From the NCBI RefSeq assembly GCF_020193655.1, contig NZ_JADYVE010000001.1, forward strand, positions 620,001 to 684,000: 64,000 nucleotides of DNA, read 5' to 3'. Positions 9,574-18,541 of the stretch are shown one piece after another. The stretch is from Ensifer sp. IC3342 (GTDB lineage Bacteria > Pseudomonadota > Alphaproteobacteria > Rhizobiales > Rhizobiaceae). Position 1 is the stretch's first letter; each line of letters begins with the position of its first letter. Position numbers and translations under genes: made by a program. The notes below the pieces were generated by a model. It worked only from the letters and a program-made list of their open reading frames with translations. It had not been told where the DNA came from and did not search any database.

Positions 9574-11397
9574 ATGCGGCAAAATACACTCCTTCGCCTT
9601 CTTAGCGGCGCAGCACTGCTTGCTCTCGCATCGGTGGTCGGCAGCTATCAGGCTTATGCGGAGGAAAAGGCGGCGGTCGAAGAGACGAAACCTTTCGACA
9701 TCAGCTCCGTCGACACCTTTTCCGGCGCTTTTCTGGCTGCCCGGACGGCCGACGTGGATCGCGACTTCGAGTCAGCAACCGAACTCTACAAGATTGCCCT
9801 GCGGTTCGAACCTGACAACAACGACGTCAAGCAACGGCTGATGATCACGCTGCTCATGGCAGGCAAGCTTGACGAGGGCGTCAAGATCGCAGAGGAGCTG
9901 AAGTCCGATCCCGCCGTCGAGCGCATCACGACGGTCGTCCGCGCGATCGAGGCGATCCGCAAGCGCGAATACCGCAGCGCCCAGAAGCTCCTCGACTATG
10001 ACGGCCCGAACGATCTCGACCGGCTGATGAACACGCTTCTGTCCTCTTGGGCGAAATTCGGCCAGGGCCGGCCGAAGGAAGCGCTGGCGCAGATCAAGGC
10101 GCTTAAGGGGCCGGAATGGTTCCGTGTCTTCAAGAACTATCACGCCGGCGCGATCGCGCTTGCCGCCGGCGACAAGGCAACGGCCCGCGCACGGCTCAAC
10201 GACGCCATTCTCGACCGCGAAGGCGGCAGCGCCGCCCCGGACACATTCATGCGTTCGGTCGAGGCGCTGGCGCGCTTCGAGGCCCGCGAGGGTAACAAGC
10301 AAAAAGCGCTTGATACGATTGCCGTCGGCGAAGGCATGGTCAACAACTACACGCCGCTCGAGGCGTTGAGAAAGAACATCGAGGAAGGCAAGCCTCAGGA
10401 GCAGCAGGTTCGCAATGCCGTGCAAGGAGCCGCTGCGGTCCTTTTTTCCATCGGAGGCGCGCTCAATCGCGAAGGTGCCGAAGACGTCGTTTCGCTCTAT
10501 CTGCAGACGGCGCGCCGGCTCGATCCGGAAAGTGCGGACATCCTCGTCATGCTCGGCGGGATTGCCGAAAACCTGAAGAAACAGGAGGAGGCGATCGCGC
10601 TTTACAAGAGCGTACCGGAAGGATCGCCGATGCGCCGCCTCTCCGAGCTTCAGCTCGGCCTCACCCTTGCAAGCATCGGCAAGGTCGATGAGGCCAAGAA
10701 GCACCTGAGAGCGCTGATCGACGTCGATCCGAAGAACATCCGTAACTATCTCGCCTATGGCAGCGTTCTGTCGGACGCCAAGGACTACAAGGAAATGGGC
10801 GAGCTCTACGACCGAGCCGTCGCGGCCATAGGTCCCGTTCCGAAGCGATCCGACTGGACCGTGTTCTTCCAGCGCGGCATCGCTTACGAGCGGCAGAAGA
10901 TCTGGGAGAAGGCCGAGCCGAATTTCCGCAAGGCGCTGGAGCTCAATCCGGATCAGCCGCAAGTGCTCAACTATCTCGGCTACTCCTGGGTCGACATGAA
11001 TATAAACCTCGACGAGGGCCTCGAGATGATCCGCAAGGCGGTCGAGCTCAAGCCGGACGACGGTTACATCGTCGATTCGCTCGGATGGGCCTATTTCCGC
11101 ATGAACCGGTTCGATGATGCGGTAACAGAACTCGAGCGTGCCGCCGAACTGATGGCGGGCGATGCGACGATCAACGACCACCTCGGTGATGCTTACTGGC
11201 GGGTCGGACGCAAGCTCGAAGCGGTATTCCAGTGGAATCAGGCACTGGAGCTGAAGCCCGAAGAAGTGGAAATTCCGAAGATCAAGGCGAAGATCGAAAA
11301 CGGCTTGCCGCCGCTCAAGCCGAAAGTTCCGGCCGCGGCCGATGCCAAGGAGTTGCCGAAGAAGACGGGCCCCGCGACACCGGACAAGAAATCCTGA
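9574..11397 (+). CDS. Exported tetratricopeptide-repeat protein
   Basis: A 607-residue protein with an N-terminal signal peptide (MRQNTLLRLLSGAALLALAS, then VVGSYQAYAEE, cleavage near 29) and TPR-like helix pairs over most of its length. The clearest repeats are at about 450-580, for example PEDNYLGYSWVDMN-like and DGYIVDSLGWAYFRMNRF segments. The C-terminus is a Pro/Lys/Ala-rich tail. The ATG at 9574 is preceded by AAAGG. Its stop is four bases before ispE, so the two are probably co-transcribed. TPR proteins scaffold complexes; a periplasmic or envelope role is inferred from the signal peptide, and no partner is known. Confidence 0.9.
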   Translation: MRQNTLLRLLSGAALLALASVVGSYQAYAEEKAAVEETKPFDISSVDTFSGAFLAARTADVDRDFESATELYKIALRFEPDNNDVKQRLMITLLMAGKLDEGVKIAEELKSDPAVERITTVVRAIEAIRKREYRSAQKLLDYDGPNDLDRLMNTLLSSWAKFGQGRPKEALAQIKALKGPEWFRVFKNYHAGAIALAAGDKATARARLNDAILDREGGSAAPDTFMRSVEALARFEAREGNKQKALDTIAVGEGMVNNYTPLEALRKNIEEGKPQEQQVRNAVQGAAAVLFSIGGALNREGAEDVVSLYLQTARRLDPESADILVMLGGIAENLKKQEEAIALYKSVPEGSPMRRLSELQLGLTLASIGKVDEAKKHLRALIDVDPKNIRNYLAYGSVLSDAKDYKEMGELYDRAVAAIGPVPKRSDWTVFFQRGIAYERQKIWEKAEPNFRKALELNPDQPQVLNYLGYSWVDMNINLDEGLEMIRKAVELKPDDGYIVDSLGWAYFRMNRFDDAVTELERAAELMAGDATINDHLGDAYWRVGRKLEAVFQWNQALELKPEEVEIPKIKAKIENGLPPLKPKVPAAADAKELPKKTGPATPDKKS

Positions 11398-11401
11398 GAA
11401 G

Positions 11402-12337
11402 ATGCATTTGGACGGCATTCCGGGCTTCGCGCTGACATGCGCGGCGCCCGCCAAGATCAATCTGGCGCTGCATGTCGTCGGCCAGCGCGCCGACGGCCAC
11501 CATCTTCTGGAAAGCCTGGTTACTTTCGCGGATTGCGGCGACCGGATCGGTCTTGCGTCGGCAGACGCCGACGGCTTCACCATATCGGGGCGCTTCGCGG
11601 ATGGGTTGCCGCTTTCGGCGGAGAACAAGGGCGGCAATCTGGTGTTGCGCGCGCGCGACCTGCTGCGGAGCGAACTGACGTCACGAGGCATCGCCGCCGG
11701 TCCGGTCCATCTTCATCTCGAAAAGAACTTGCCGGTGGCCTCCGGGATTGGCGGCGGCTCGGCGGATGCTGCGGCAACTCTTCGTGGTCTGCTCACGCTG
11801 TGGGGCGCGTCTGTCGAGCCGGCGAAGCTCAATGCCGTTGCGCTCGACCTCGGGGCGGATGTGCCGATGTGCCTCTATGGCGGGCCGCTTCTCGCCAAGG
11901 GGATCGGCGAGGAGATCACCGCCCTTCCCGATCTCCCGTCCTTTGCGATCGTCCTTGTCAATCCGCTTGTCGCCGTTTCCACGCCGGTTATCTTCCGGAC
12001 GCTGATCAACAAGACGAATCCACCGCTTGTTCTGCCGCAAGGCCAAAACACCGCAGAGGCTTGGTTGTCGGCGATGGCCGATATGCGCAACGATCTGGAG
12101 GCGCCCGCGCGGGAGCTCGTTCCTCAGATCGAGGAGGTCTCAGGCAGTCTTAAGGCGGCGGGCTCCACGCTTGTGCGCATGTCCGGCTCTGGCGCCACCT
12201 GCTTCGGGCTGTTCGGCAGCGACGAAAGAGCGCATCGGGCCGCCGAGCATATTTCCGCCAGCCATCCGGAATGGTACGTTTGCGCCGCACGAACGACAGA
12301 GCCGCGCGTCCGATTGGAGGCGCAAGGATCGCTGTAG
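11402..12337 (+). CDS. ispE: 4-(cytidine 5'-diphospho)-2-C-methyl-D-erythritol kinase
   Basis: GHMP-family kinase that phosphorylates CDP-methylerythritol in the MEP pathway to IPP/DMAPP. The 311-residue product has the N-terminal APAKINLALHV motif (15-25) and the ATP-binding loop PVASGIGGGSADAAA (111-125). It starts four bases after the TPR gene. The last 41 bases (12297-12337), encoding the C-terminal PRVRLEAQGSL and the TAG stop, are part of a dispersed mosaic repeat found at seven other places in this window, so the extreme C-terminus has been replaced or extended by repeat DNA. The kinase core is unaffected. Confidence 0.95.
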   Translation: MHLDGIPGFALTCAAPAKINLALHVVGQRADGHHLLESLVTFADCGDRIGLASADADGFTISGRFADGLPLSAENKGGNLVLRARDLLRSELTSRGIAAGPVHLHLEKNLPVASGIGGGSADAAATLRGLLTLWGASVEPAKLNAVALDLGADVPMCLYGGPLLAKGIGEEITALPDLPSFAIVLVNPLVAVSTPVIFRTLINKTNPPLVLPQGQNTAEAWLSAMADMRNDLEAPARELVPQIEEVSGSLKAAGSTLVRMSGSGATCFGLFGSDERAHRAAEHISASHPEWYVCAARTTEPRVRLEAQGSL

Positions 12338-12398
12338 CACGTTGAATTGCTGCATGATTTTGTCCTTAGATCGATTCCGATTTAAGGACAAAATCATG
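12297..12398 (+). repeat. Mosaic palindromic repeat copy 1 (RIME/ABC-like)
   Basis: Three modules are visible: a GCCGCGCGTCC...GCGCAAGGATCGCTGTAGCAC arm, the linker GTTGAATTGCTG, and a hairpin with stem CATGATTTTGTCCTTAGATC against GATTTAAGGACAAAATCATG (one mismatch). The first module lies inside ispE and provides its stop. The hairpin ends 21 bases before the moaB ATG. Confidence 0.85.
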
Positions 12399-12419
12399 GT
12401 GGAGGAAAGGATAGCACCA

Positions 12420-12962
12420 ATGCCTGGCATCGACGAAGGCCGCCCCTTCATTCCCGTTGGCATTGCCGTGCTCACGGTTTCCGACACCCGCACGCGCGCC
12501 GACGACAGGTCAGGCGACACGCTTGAGGCGCGCATACGCGAGGCCGGCCATCGGCTCGAGGCACGGGAGATCGTCACCGATGACCGGCAGAAGATCTACG
12601 ATCAAGTAAAGGCTTGGACGCTGGACGATGCGATCGACGTGGTCATTACCACCGGAGGCACCGGCTTCACCGGCCGCGACGTGACGCCGGAGGCGCTTGA
12701 GCCACTGTTCGAAAAGCGCATGGACGGCTTTTCCGAAGTGTTCCATCGGATCTCCTACGAGAAGATCGGCACGTCGACGATCCAGTCGCGTGCCACTGGC
12801 GGTGTCGCCAATGCGACGTTCATCTTCGTCCTGCCCGGATCGCCGGGCGCCTGCAAGGATGCCTGGGACGGCATCCTGAAGCAGCAGCTCGACTATCGGC
12901 ACATGCCCTGCAATTTCGTGGAAATCATGCCGCGGCTGGACGAGCATCTCAAACGCGGCTGA
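12420..12962 (+). CDS. moaB: Molybdenum cofactor biosynthesis protein MoaB/Mog family
   Basis: A 180-residue MoaB/MogA-family protein, expected to adenylylate molybdopterin or otherwise act in molybdenum cofactor maturation. It contains the family motifs VLTVSDTRT (near 18-26), TTGGTGFTGRDVTPEA (about 79-94) and LPGSPGACKDAW (about 138-149). The ATG at 12420 gives MPGIDEGRPF; an in-frame ATG at 12396 lies at the very end of the upstream repeat hairpin and would add eight residues. AAAGG is 10-14 bases upstream of the chosen start. MoaB versus MogA is not resolved by sequence alone. Confidence 0.92.
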   Translation: MPGIDEGRPFIPVGIAVLTVSDTRTRADDRSGDTLEARIREAGHRLEAREIVTDDRQKIYDQVKAWTLDDAIDVVITTGGTGFTGRDVTPEALEPLFEKRMDGFSEVFHRISYEKIGTSTIQSRATGGVANATFIFVLPGSPGACKDAWDGILKQQLDYRHMPCNFVEIMPRLDEHLKRG

Positions 12963-13343
12963 ATGTGTCCCGCAGCCCGTCTCAAGTTTTTTGCTCGTCC
13001 GTCTGCGGTTGTTCCCAACGAAACAGCCAGCTTCCGTCAACCCCGGTAGATTTCTTCCTGTCAGCCGGCGTTGGGGTGGCCGAAGGCGAGACCGATCATT
13101 CATCTCAAGCGCAGCGAAGACAAATCTTCCGACGACACGGGCGGGGGAAGAGCAGGATGTATACGACGTGCCGTCCTCTGGACTGCATGGCAAGCCATTT
13201 TCGCGAGCAAAGTCATTTGAGAGCCGCTTCGGGGGGTGCCGCGGACAAGACAGGCACCCCATTCTTGCTATCGGTACCCACAGCACCATGCCTTATTCAA
13301 ACGCGCAAAGGACGCTGCAGGGTTTGAGGCTAGTAGCCAGCGA
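12963..13343. other. Intergenic region between moaB and the GT2-like gene
   Basis: I see no convincing gene in these 381 bases. There is an 8-bp hairpin, GGGGTGCC (13233-13240) with GGCACCCC (13253-13260), 12-base loop, followed by ATTCTTGCT; it could end moaB transcription. A short fragment at about 13300-13328 (ACGCGCAAAGGACGCTGC then TTTGA) matches the first module of the mosaic repeat, apparently a decayed copy. Confidence 0.5.
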
Positions 13344-13874
13344 CTATTCCGGAGCCGATCGATTGCCGGTCGCCACCCAGGCGGGAACCAGTTCGGTTGC
13401 CAGTTTGCGCACGGCACGAACATTGACCATGTCGTTCAGCCGCATGTTTGCGCGGGCGACCGCGATCGCATCACGCTTCTGCATCAGGAAGCCTGTTTCA
13501 AGCGGCCGTTTCCTGCGAGAGAGGCGACTTAGCAGCGGGCGCCGATGCATTCGTGATAGAGAGAACCGCGCCGGATTTCTGTTGAGCGACACATATTCGA
13601 GAAGCTCATCCACCCATCTACCGGTAGGTCGTGCGCCCGGCTCCAGGAGCATAAGCCATTCCCCCCGGGCCGAGCGGACGATGTCGCCCAAATCCCAATC
13701 GACGCAAAAACGGCAACCGGCGGCGTCGGCGACCCGCAGCGAACCGTCCTTCGACCCGTGATCGAGAATGATGACGTCGCTGACGAGGCCCTCGACGGCG
13801 CCGGCAACAAGCACCGACAGCGTCTGCGCGAGCTCGGCTTCGTTGTCCCGTGTTTCCATGATGATCGTCAGCAT
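13344..13874 (-). CDS. Short family 2 glycosyltransferase-like protein
   Basis: A 176-residue protein with the N-terminal half of a GT-A/GT2 fold: an opening beta strand (MLTIIMETRDNEAEL), then VIILDHGSKDGSLRVADAAGC, corresponding to the nucleotide-sugar binding VDDGSxDGT-type region, and ARGEWLMLLEPGARPT where GT2 enzymes carry the DxD-containing segment. The DxD is replaced by LEPGAR, and the protein is well short of the 230-300 residues usual for GT2. It may therefore be a non-catalytic or specialised relative. It is divergent from the radical SAM gene. Substrate unknown. Confidence 0.72.
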   Translation of the reverse strand: MLTIIMETRDNEAELAQTLSVLVAGAVEGLVSDVIILDHGSKDGSLRVADAAGCRFCVDWDLGDIVRSARGEWLMLLEPGARPTGRWVDELLEYVSLNRNPARFSLSRMHRRPLLSRLSRRKRPLETGFLMQKRDAIAVARANMRLNDMVNVRAVRKLATELVPAWVATGNRSAPE

Positions 13875-13974
13875 AATCGTTCCTACCGCATCGCACTCGC
13901 AAATGCTACAGCCATCGGGCGCTGCCGGCTTCGGCGCCCCGATGCGTCCTCTCTTCGATCAATCCTCGAGATTT

Positions 13975-13989
13975 GTTCTTGCTTTGTTC
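13975..13989 (+). promoter_or_regulatory. LexA-type SOS box (GTTC-N7-GTTC)
   Basis: GTTCTTGCTTTGTTC matches the alphaproteobacterial LexA consensus GTTC-N7-GTTC exactly. It lies 66 bases upstream of the radical SAM gene start and 101 bases upstream of the GT2-like gene. A near-perfect hairpin (CATCGGGCGC against GCGCCCCGATG, 13910-13943) sits beside it on the GT2 side. Confidence 0.6.
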
Positions 13990-14054
13990 CGCTTTCTGCG
14001 ATAGGAAAATAATCAGGACGAAACGGAATCCCGTCTGTTTCCGAGGAGATACCG

Positions 14055-15212
14055 ATGACCGAGCTGTCTCAATTGAGGCAGGGCGCCTTTGCGCCCGCCA
14101 ACACCGCGGACATGGCCGAAGCAATGATCAAGGGATCGGGCCTTAGGATCGACGTCGATCGCCGCCGCGGCCGTGGTGCCGGGCTCAACATGTCCGGACG
14201 CTTCGAACCACAATCGCGCGAGGTCTTCGACGACGGTTGGGAGAGCATCGAAGAACTGCCGCCCTTCAAGACGGAGGTCCAGGTTGAGAAGCCGCGGGCG
14301 GTTATCACGCGCAACGAGTCTCCGGACATTGGTTTCGACCGCTCGATCAATCCCTACCGCGGTTGCGAGCACGGCTGCATCTACTGTTTCGCGCGCCCGA
14401 CCCACGCCTATATGGGCCTCTCGGCGGGCCTCGATTTCGAGTCAAAGCTTTTCGCCAAGCCGGACGCCCCGCGTCTGCTGGAACGAGAGTTGGCAAGGCC
14501 CGACTACAAGGTCCGCCCGATCGCGATCGGCACCAATACCGACCCCTATCAGCCGATCGAGAAGGAATGGCGGATCATGCGCCAGATCCTCGAAGTGTTG
14601 AAGGCGGCAAGCCACCCAGTGATGATCGTCACCAAATCGGCAATGGTGACACGCGACATCGATCTGCTTGCCCCGATGGCGGAAATGGGTCTCGCGCGGG
14701 TCGGCATTTCGATAACCACGCTCGATCGAAAATTGGCGCGCACGATGGAGCCGCGGGCATCAACGCCGACAAAGCGGCTTGAGGCGGTCCGCGCCATCTC
14801 GGATGCGGGTATCCCCACCGGTGTTCTGGTTGCACCGATCATTCCGGCGTTGAACGACCACGAGATCGAACGCGTGCTCGATTCAGCAAAGATGGCGGGC
14901 GCATCGGAAGCGAGCTACGTGCTGTTGCGGCTGCCGCTCGAGGTGAGCCCGCTCTTTCGCGATTGGCTGCTGCGGAATTATCCGGACCGCTACCGTCATG
15001 TCATGTCTCTGATCCGCTCCATGCGTGGCGGCAAGGACTATGACGCCGAGTTCGGCAAGCGCATGAAAGGGGCCGGTCCCTATGCCTGGCAAATCGGCCG
15101 GCGCTTCGAACTTGCTGCCAAGCGCCTGGGGCTTAACCTGACGCGACGGCAATTGCGGAATGATGTCTTCGTGCCACCACTCGGAATGGGAGTCCAACTG
15201 TCGCTGCTTTAG
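14055..15212 (+). CDS. PA0069-family radical SAM protein
   Basis: A 385-residue radical SAM enzyme. The CxxxCxxC cluster ligands are Cys104, Cys108 and Cys111 in YRGCEHGCIYCFARPTHAY, followed by the family's IGTNTDPYQPIEKEWR and MIVTKSA motifs. This group is distantly related to spore photoproduct lyase (SplB) and is usually annotated PA0069-family or Rv2578c-family. The substrate is unknown; DNA damage repair is a reasonable guess given the relation to SplB and the LexA-like box just upstream. GAGGAG precedes the ATG by seven bases. It appears monocistronic, with rnhB starting 198 bases later. Confidence 0.93.
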   Translation: MTELSQLRQGAFAPANTADMAEAMIKGSGLRIDVDRRRGRGAGLNMSGRFEPQSREVFDDGWESIEELPPFKTEVQVEKPRAVITRNESPDIGFDRSINPYRGCEHGCIYCFARPTHAYMGLSAGLDFESKLFAKPDAPRLLERELARPDYKVRPIAIGTNTDPYQPIEKEWRIMRQILEVLKAASHPVMIVTKSAMVTRDIDLLAPMAEMGLARVGISITTLDRKLARTMEPRASTPTKRLEAVRAISDAGIPTGVLVAPIIPALNDHEIERVLDSAKMAGASEASYVLLRLPLEVSPLFRDWLLRNYPDRYRHVMSLIRSMRGGKDYDAEFGKRMKGAGPYAWQIGRRFELAAKRLGLNLTRRQLRNDVFVPPLGMGVQLSLL

Positions 15213-15410
15213 ATCAGCGGACACCCCGAAACATCCCGCCAAAACAAGTCGATCTCCTCCTCGACGGGAGTTCGATAGCATCGTTCATGCAAAATTTCGG
15301 TTCCGGCGCCCTCTCCTGCCTCGTGAGGGCGCTGGTTTTCCTCCCGGTCACCGCCGCACTCGCACCGGGGGGCTTGAAGGGAATCGGGCGAATATGCGAG
15401 GGTCCCCCGC

Positions 15411-16061
15411 ATGTCACGTCGCAAATCGCCCGATTCCCCACTTTTTCCCATCGAGCTGCCCGTCCCCGATTTCGGCTTCGAGCTTGCCGCCCGCCGAGAT
15501 GGCTTTTGGCCTGTCGCCGGCGCGGACGAGGCGGGACGCGGTCCGTTGGCCGGCCCGGTCGTTGCTGCTGCAGTCATCCTCGATCCGGACGCCATTCCGG
15601 ATGGTCTCAATGACAGCAAGCTCTTGAGCCCGGAGCAGCGCGAAGCACTGTTTGAGCAAATTCTTGCGACGGCGACGGTGTCGATCGCCTCGTCTTCAGC
15701 GACACGTATCGACGCGACCGACATCCTCAAGGCGAGCCTCGACGCGATGCGGCGGGCCGTCGATGGTCTTTCCACGAGCGCCCGTTTCGTGCTCGTCGAC
15801 GGCCGTGATGTTCCCCCGGGACTTTCCTGCCACGCCAAAGCGATCGTCAAGGGCGATTCCCGATCGATGTCGATCGCCGCCGCATCGATCGTTGCCAAGG
15901 TGACTCGCGATCGCATGATGGCGCGCGCGGATGTCACATTCCCGGCCTATGGCTTCGCCGTTCATGCCGGCTATGCCACCGAAAAGCACCGAAGCGCCAT
16001 CGACAGCCACGGTCCCTGCTCGCTGCATCGGATGAGTTTCCGTCCCTTTCGCCAGGTTTGA
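15411..16061 (+). CDS. rnhB: Ribonuclease HII
   Basis: Removes ribonucleotides and RNA from RNA-DNA hybrids during replication and repair. The 216-residue product has the type 2 RNase H active site: Asp39-Glu40 in [14 protein letters not shown], Asp130 in FVLVDGRD, and Asp149 in [21 protein letters not shown]. The N-terminus carries about 30 extra residues before the catalytic domain, common in rhizobia. It is followed by a bidirectional terminator shared with the convergent ATP synthase operon. Confidence 0.96.
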   Translation: MSRRKSPDSPLFPIELPVPDFGFELAARRDGFWPVAGADEAGRGPLAGPVVAAAVILDPDAIPDGLNDSKLLSPEQREALFEQILATATVSIASSSATRIDATDILKASLDAMRRAVDGLSTSARFVLVDGRDVPPGLSCHAKAIVKGDSRSMSIAAASIVAKVTRDRMMARADVTFPAYGFAVHAGYATEKHRSAIDSHGPCSLHRMSFRPFRQV

Positions 16062-16170
16062 TGCACGCGCATTCGACGTAAGAACGGAAGCTCGCGCGGT
16101 TGGCCCCGCGCGTAGGCGCTCGATGGCGCGCGGCCGCTACGCCACGCTGAAACACCGGTGTTACCCAGCG

Positions 16171-16202
16171 AAAAAAGCCCCGCAGCGAGGCGGGGCTTTC
16201 TT
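16171..16202. terminator. Bidirectional intrinsic terminator between rnhB and atpF
   Basis: GCCCCGC (16177-16183) pairs with GCGGGGC (16190-16196) around AGCGAG. The stem has six A on its left, giving a U6 tract on the minus-strand transcript, and TTTCTT on its right for the plus strand. It fits termination of both convergent units. Confidence 0.9.
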
Positions 16203-16224
16203 CGAATTCTCGGACGTTGCCGTC

Positions 16225-16710
16225 TCAGTTGAGCCGAGACTTGACCTCGCCGAGCGCCTTCTTGAACAGCGTATCCTGCGCGCCGGCATCGGTCTTGGCC
16301 GACAAGACCTTCTCGGCGGCGCTGATCGCCAGATCGACGGCCGCCGAGCGAACCGCATTGATCGCGTCGCTTTCAGCCTGCTTGATCTTCTGTTCGGAAA
16401 GTGCCGTGCGGCGCGCGACATATTCCTCGGTCTTCTGCTTGGCTTCCGCCGTCAGCATTTCCGCTTCCCGCTGCGCAACGGCAACAATGCTGGCGGCCTC
16501 GGCCTCGGCGTCCTTGCGCTTGCGCTGATACTCGGCGACCAGGCTCTGGGCCTCTTCGCGCAGGCGCTTGGCTTCCGCCAGTTCGTTGCCGATCTTGTCG
16601 GCACGTGCGTCGAGCGCCTTGGCGATCATGCCCGGAACCTTGAGATAGGCGATGAGGGCAAAAAAGATGATCAGGCCGACAAGGGCGTAGAAAGTCGCAT
16701 CAAGAGCCAT
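16225..16710 (-). CDS. atpF: ATP synthase Fo subunit b
   Basis: Peripheral stalk subunit linking the Fo membrane sector to F1. The 161-residue protein has one N-terminal membrane helix (about 6-24, TFYALVGLIIFFALIAYLKV) followed by a long charged coiled coil rich in Ala, Glu, Lys and Arg, as expected for b. It is the last gene of the operon, 13 bases after the b' gene, and ends just before the terminator at 16171-16202. The two stalk proteins are typical of alphaproteobacteria; they probably form a b/b' heterodimer. Confidence 0.95.
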   Translation of the reverse strand: MALDATFYALVGLIIFFALIAYLKVPGMIAKALDARADKIGNELAEAKRLREEAQSLVAEYQRKRKDAEAEAASIVAVAQREAEMLTAEAKQKTEEYVARRTALSEQKIKQAESDAINAVRSAAVDLAISAAEKVLSAKTDAGAQDTLFKKALGEVKSRLN

Positions 16711-16723
16711 CGTTCATTGCTCC

Positions 16724-17335
16724 TCAGTTGCCTGCCGATGCCTTGACGGCGGCAGCGATCTCGGCCTTGGTGACGGTTCCACCAATCAGCTGCTTGACGA
16801 CGGCGGTTGCCGTTTCCTCGGCGATAGCGCCGACATCGGCGAGCGCCTTGGACTTGATATCGGCAATGCGCGTTTCAGCGGCGGTGATCTTCTTCGCCAG
16901 ATCGGCCTCAACCGCGGTCCGGTCGGCGGTAGCCTTCGCCTTGGCAGTTTCGCGGGCGGTGTCGGCGATCGAATGCCCCTTGGCCCTGGCGGTTGCCAGT
17001 TCCTGCTCGTAGGAAGCGATTGCAGCGTCGGCTTCGCCCTTGAGGCGGGACGCTTCATCCAGATCCTGGGCGATCCGGTCGTGGCGAGTCTCGAGAATGC
17101 CGCCAATACGCGGAATGATGACCTTCGACATCAGCACATAGAAGAGGCCGAACGTGATCGCGAGCCAGAGCAACTGCGATGCGAAATGGGTCGAATCAAA
17201 AGGCGGGAACACGCCCGTGCCGTGTTCGCCTTCGGGGGCCACACCCGTTTCGGTGTGCACCTCGCCGGCCGCAGCGGGTTCGTGTGCTTCGCCTTCAGTG
17301 GTGGTTGACTGGGCATAAGCCGCGGTCACAAACAT
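16724..17335 (-). CDS. ATP synthase Fo subunit b'
   Basis: Second, diverged peripheral-stalk subunit. The 203-residue product starts at ATG 17335 ([16 protein letters not shown]), decided by GGAGGTGAGC immediately upstream; an in-frame ATG at 17353 would place that Shine-Dalgarno inside the gene. The N-terminus is acidic and low-complexity to about residue 45, then one membrane helix (about 58-76, [20 protein letters not shown]) and a long coiled coil. The acidic pre-helix segment is common in rhizobial b' proteins and may be partly cleaved. Between atpE and atpF. Confidence 0.94.
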   Translation of the reverse strand: MFVTAAYAQSTTTEGEAHEPAAAGEVHTETGVAPEGEHGTGVFPPFDSTHFASQLLWLAITFGLFYVLMSKVIIPRIGGILETRHDRIAQDLDEASRLKGEADAAIASYEQELATARAKGHSIADTARETAKAKATADRTAVEADLAKKITAAETRIADIKSKALADVGAIAEETATAVVKQLIGGTVTKAEIAAAVKASAGN

Positions 17336-17417
17336 GCTCACCTCCAGGTGCACTCAAGAATATGCGCGGCCGCGGCCTCCTCCTGAGCGGAAGCCGCGGC
17401 CAAAACTTCGGTCCGTA

Positions 17418-17645
17418 TTAGACGGCGAAGAGGAGGAGCAGGGCTACGAGCAGCGAGAAGATGCCCAGAGCTTCCGTAACGGCGAAGCCGAATACGAGGC
17501 GGCCGAACTGGCCGTCAGCAGCCGACGGGTTGCGCAGTGCGCCGGACAGGTAGCTGCCGAAGATGTTGCCGAGGCCGAGAGCCGTGCCGGCCATACCAAG
17601 GCATGCAAGACCTGCGCCGATGAACTTTGCTGCTTCCGCTTCCAT
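17418..17645 (-). CDS. atpE: ATP synthase Fo subunit c
   Basis: Ring-forming proteolipid that carries protons through Fo. The 75-residue protein is a two-helix hairpin: helix 1 with the Gly-rich [21 protein letters not shown], the polar loop RNPSAADGQ, and helix 2 with [22 protein letters not shown]. The essential carboxylate is Glu58 in VTEALGIF. Eighty-four bases separate it from atpB and 82 from b'; the upstream gap probably carries the strong translation signal expected for the most abundant subunit. Confidence 0.97.
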   Translation of the reverse strand: MEAEAAKFIGAGLACLGMAGTALGLGNIFGSYLSGALRNPSAADGQFGRLVFGFAVTEALGIFSLLVALLLLFAV

Positions 17646-17729
17646 GATTGAACTCCTTCGAAATGGTGTTGCGGCTAGGATTTGTGCCTCCGCCGGAGGA
17701 CCCGGGCGGAAGCCAGCGACTGTTATTCC

Positions 17730-18482
17730 CTAGTGGCTTCCCGGATGGACGGCGTCGTTGAGGTACATGCAGGTCAGCACCGCAAAGACATAGGCCTGAA
17801 GGAAGCAAACGAGGAACTCAAGACCGGTAATGGCGACGGTCATGATGAGGGGCAGGATCGCACCGCCGATGCCGAGCGCGCCAAGGGCGCTCAACGAGGT
17901 GACGAAGCCCGCGAAGACCTTCAGCGTGATGTGGCCGGCCAGCATGTTGGCGAACAGACGGACCGAAAGGCTGATGGGACGGGAAAGGAACGAAATGATT
18001 TCGATCGCAACGACCAGCGGCAGCAAAACCCCCGGCACGCCGTGCGGCACGAAAAGTTTCAAAAAGCCCAGACCGTGCTTGTAGAAACCATAGAGAATGA
18101 CGGTACCGATGACGAACACCGCCAGAGCGAAGGTGACGATGATCTGGCTGGTCACCGTGAAGAAGTACGGAAACATGCCGAGCAGGTTCGCCGTCAGGAT
18201 GAACATGAACAGCGAGAACACCATCGGGAAGAATTTCATCCCGTGACTGCCCGCGCCTTCACGAAGCATGGACGCAATGAACTCGTAGGACATTTCCGAA
18301 ACCGACTGCATGCGCGTCGGGATCAGCCCGCGCTGCGACGTGGTCAGATAAAGAAAGCCGGCGGCCACGCCGACGGTCGCGACCATGAACAGCGACGCAT
18401 TGGTGAAGGAAAAGTCAATTCCGCCAATTTCGATCGGGACAATCTTGTTGACCAGGAACTGGTGGGTCGGATCGTTTGACAC
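17730..18482 (-). CDS. atpB: ATP synthase Fo subunit a
   Basis: Membrane stator that forms the two proton half-channels against the c ring. The 250-residue product has five to six hydrophobic segments and the conserved helix [19 protein letters not shown] containing the essential Arg, plus a final helix region [20 protein letters not shown]. Gene order atpI-B-E-b'-b with no F1 genes is the usual split arrangement in Rhizobiales. Confidence 0.97.
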   Translation of the reverse strand: MSNDPTHQFLVNKIVPIEIGGIDFSFTNASLFMVATVGVAAGFLYLTTSQRGLIPTRMQSVSEMSYEFIASMLREGAGSHGMKFFPMVFSLFMFILTANLLGMFPYFFTVTSQIIVTFALAVFVIGTVILYGFYKHGLGFLKLFVPHGVPGVLLPLVVAIEIISFLSRPISLSVRLFANMLAGHITLKVFAGFVTSLSALGALGIGGAILPLIMTVAITGLEFLVCFLQAYVFAVLTCMYLNDAVHPGSH

Positions 18483-18541
18483 CGCGCTTCTCTTTCATTT
18501 TGCCCGCCCGCAAGCGGAAACCGTGTTCTTCGGGCAACGCC

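Noticed and set aside
9772..11691. 639-codon minus-strand open frame opposite the TPR gene
   Set aside because: Antisense shadow; it also runs through the boundary into ispE, and the plus-strand genes have clear families and ribosome sites.
12965..13327. Plus-strand ORF after moaB
   Set aside because: No recognisable family, contains a decayed repeat fragment and lacks a ribosome site.
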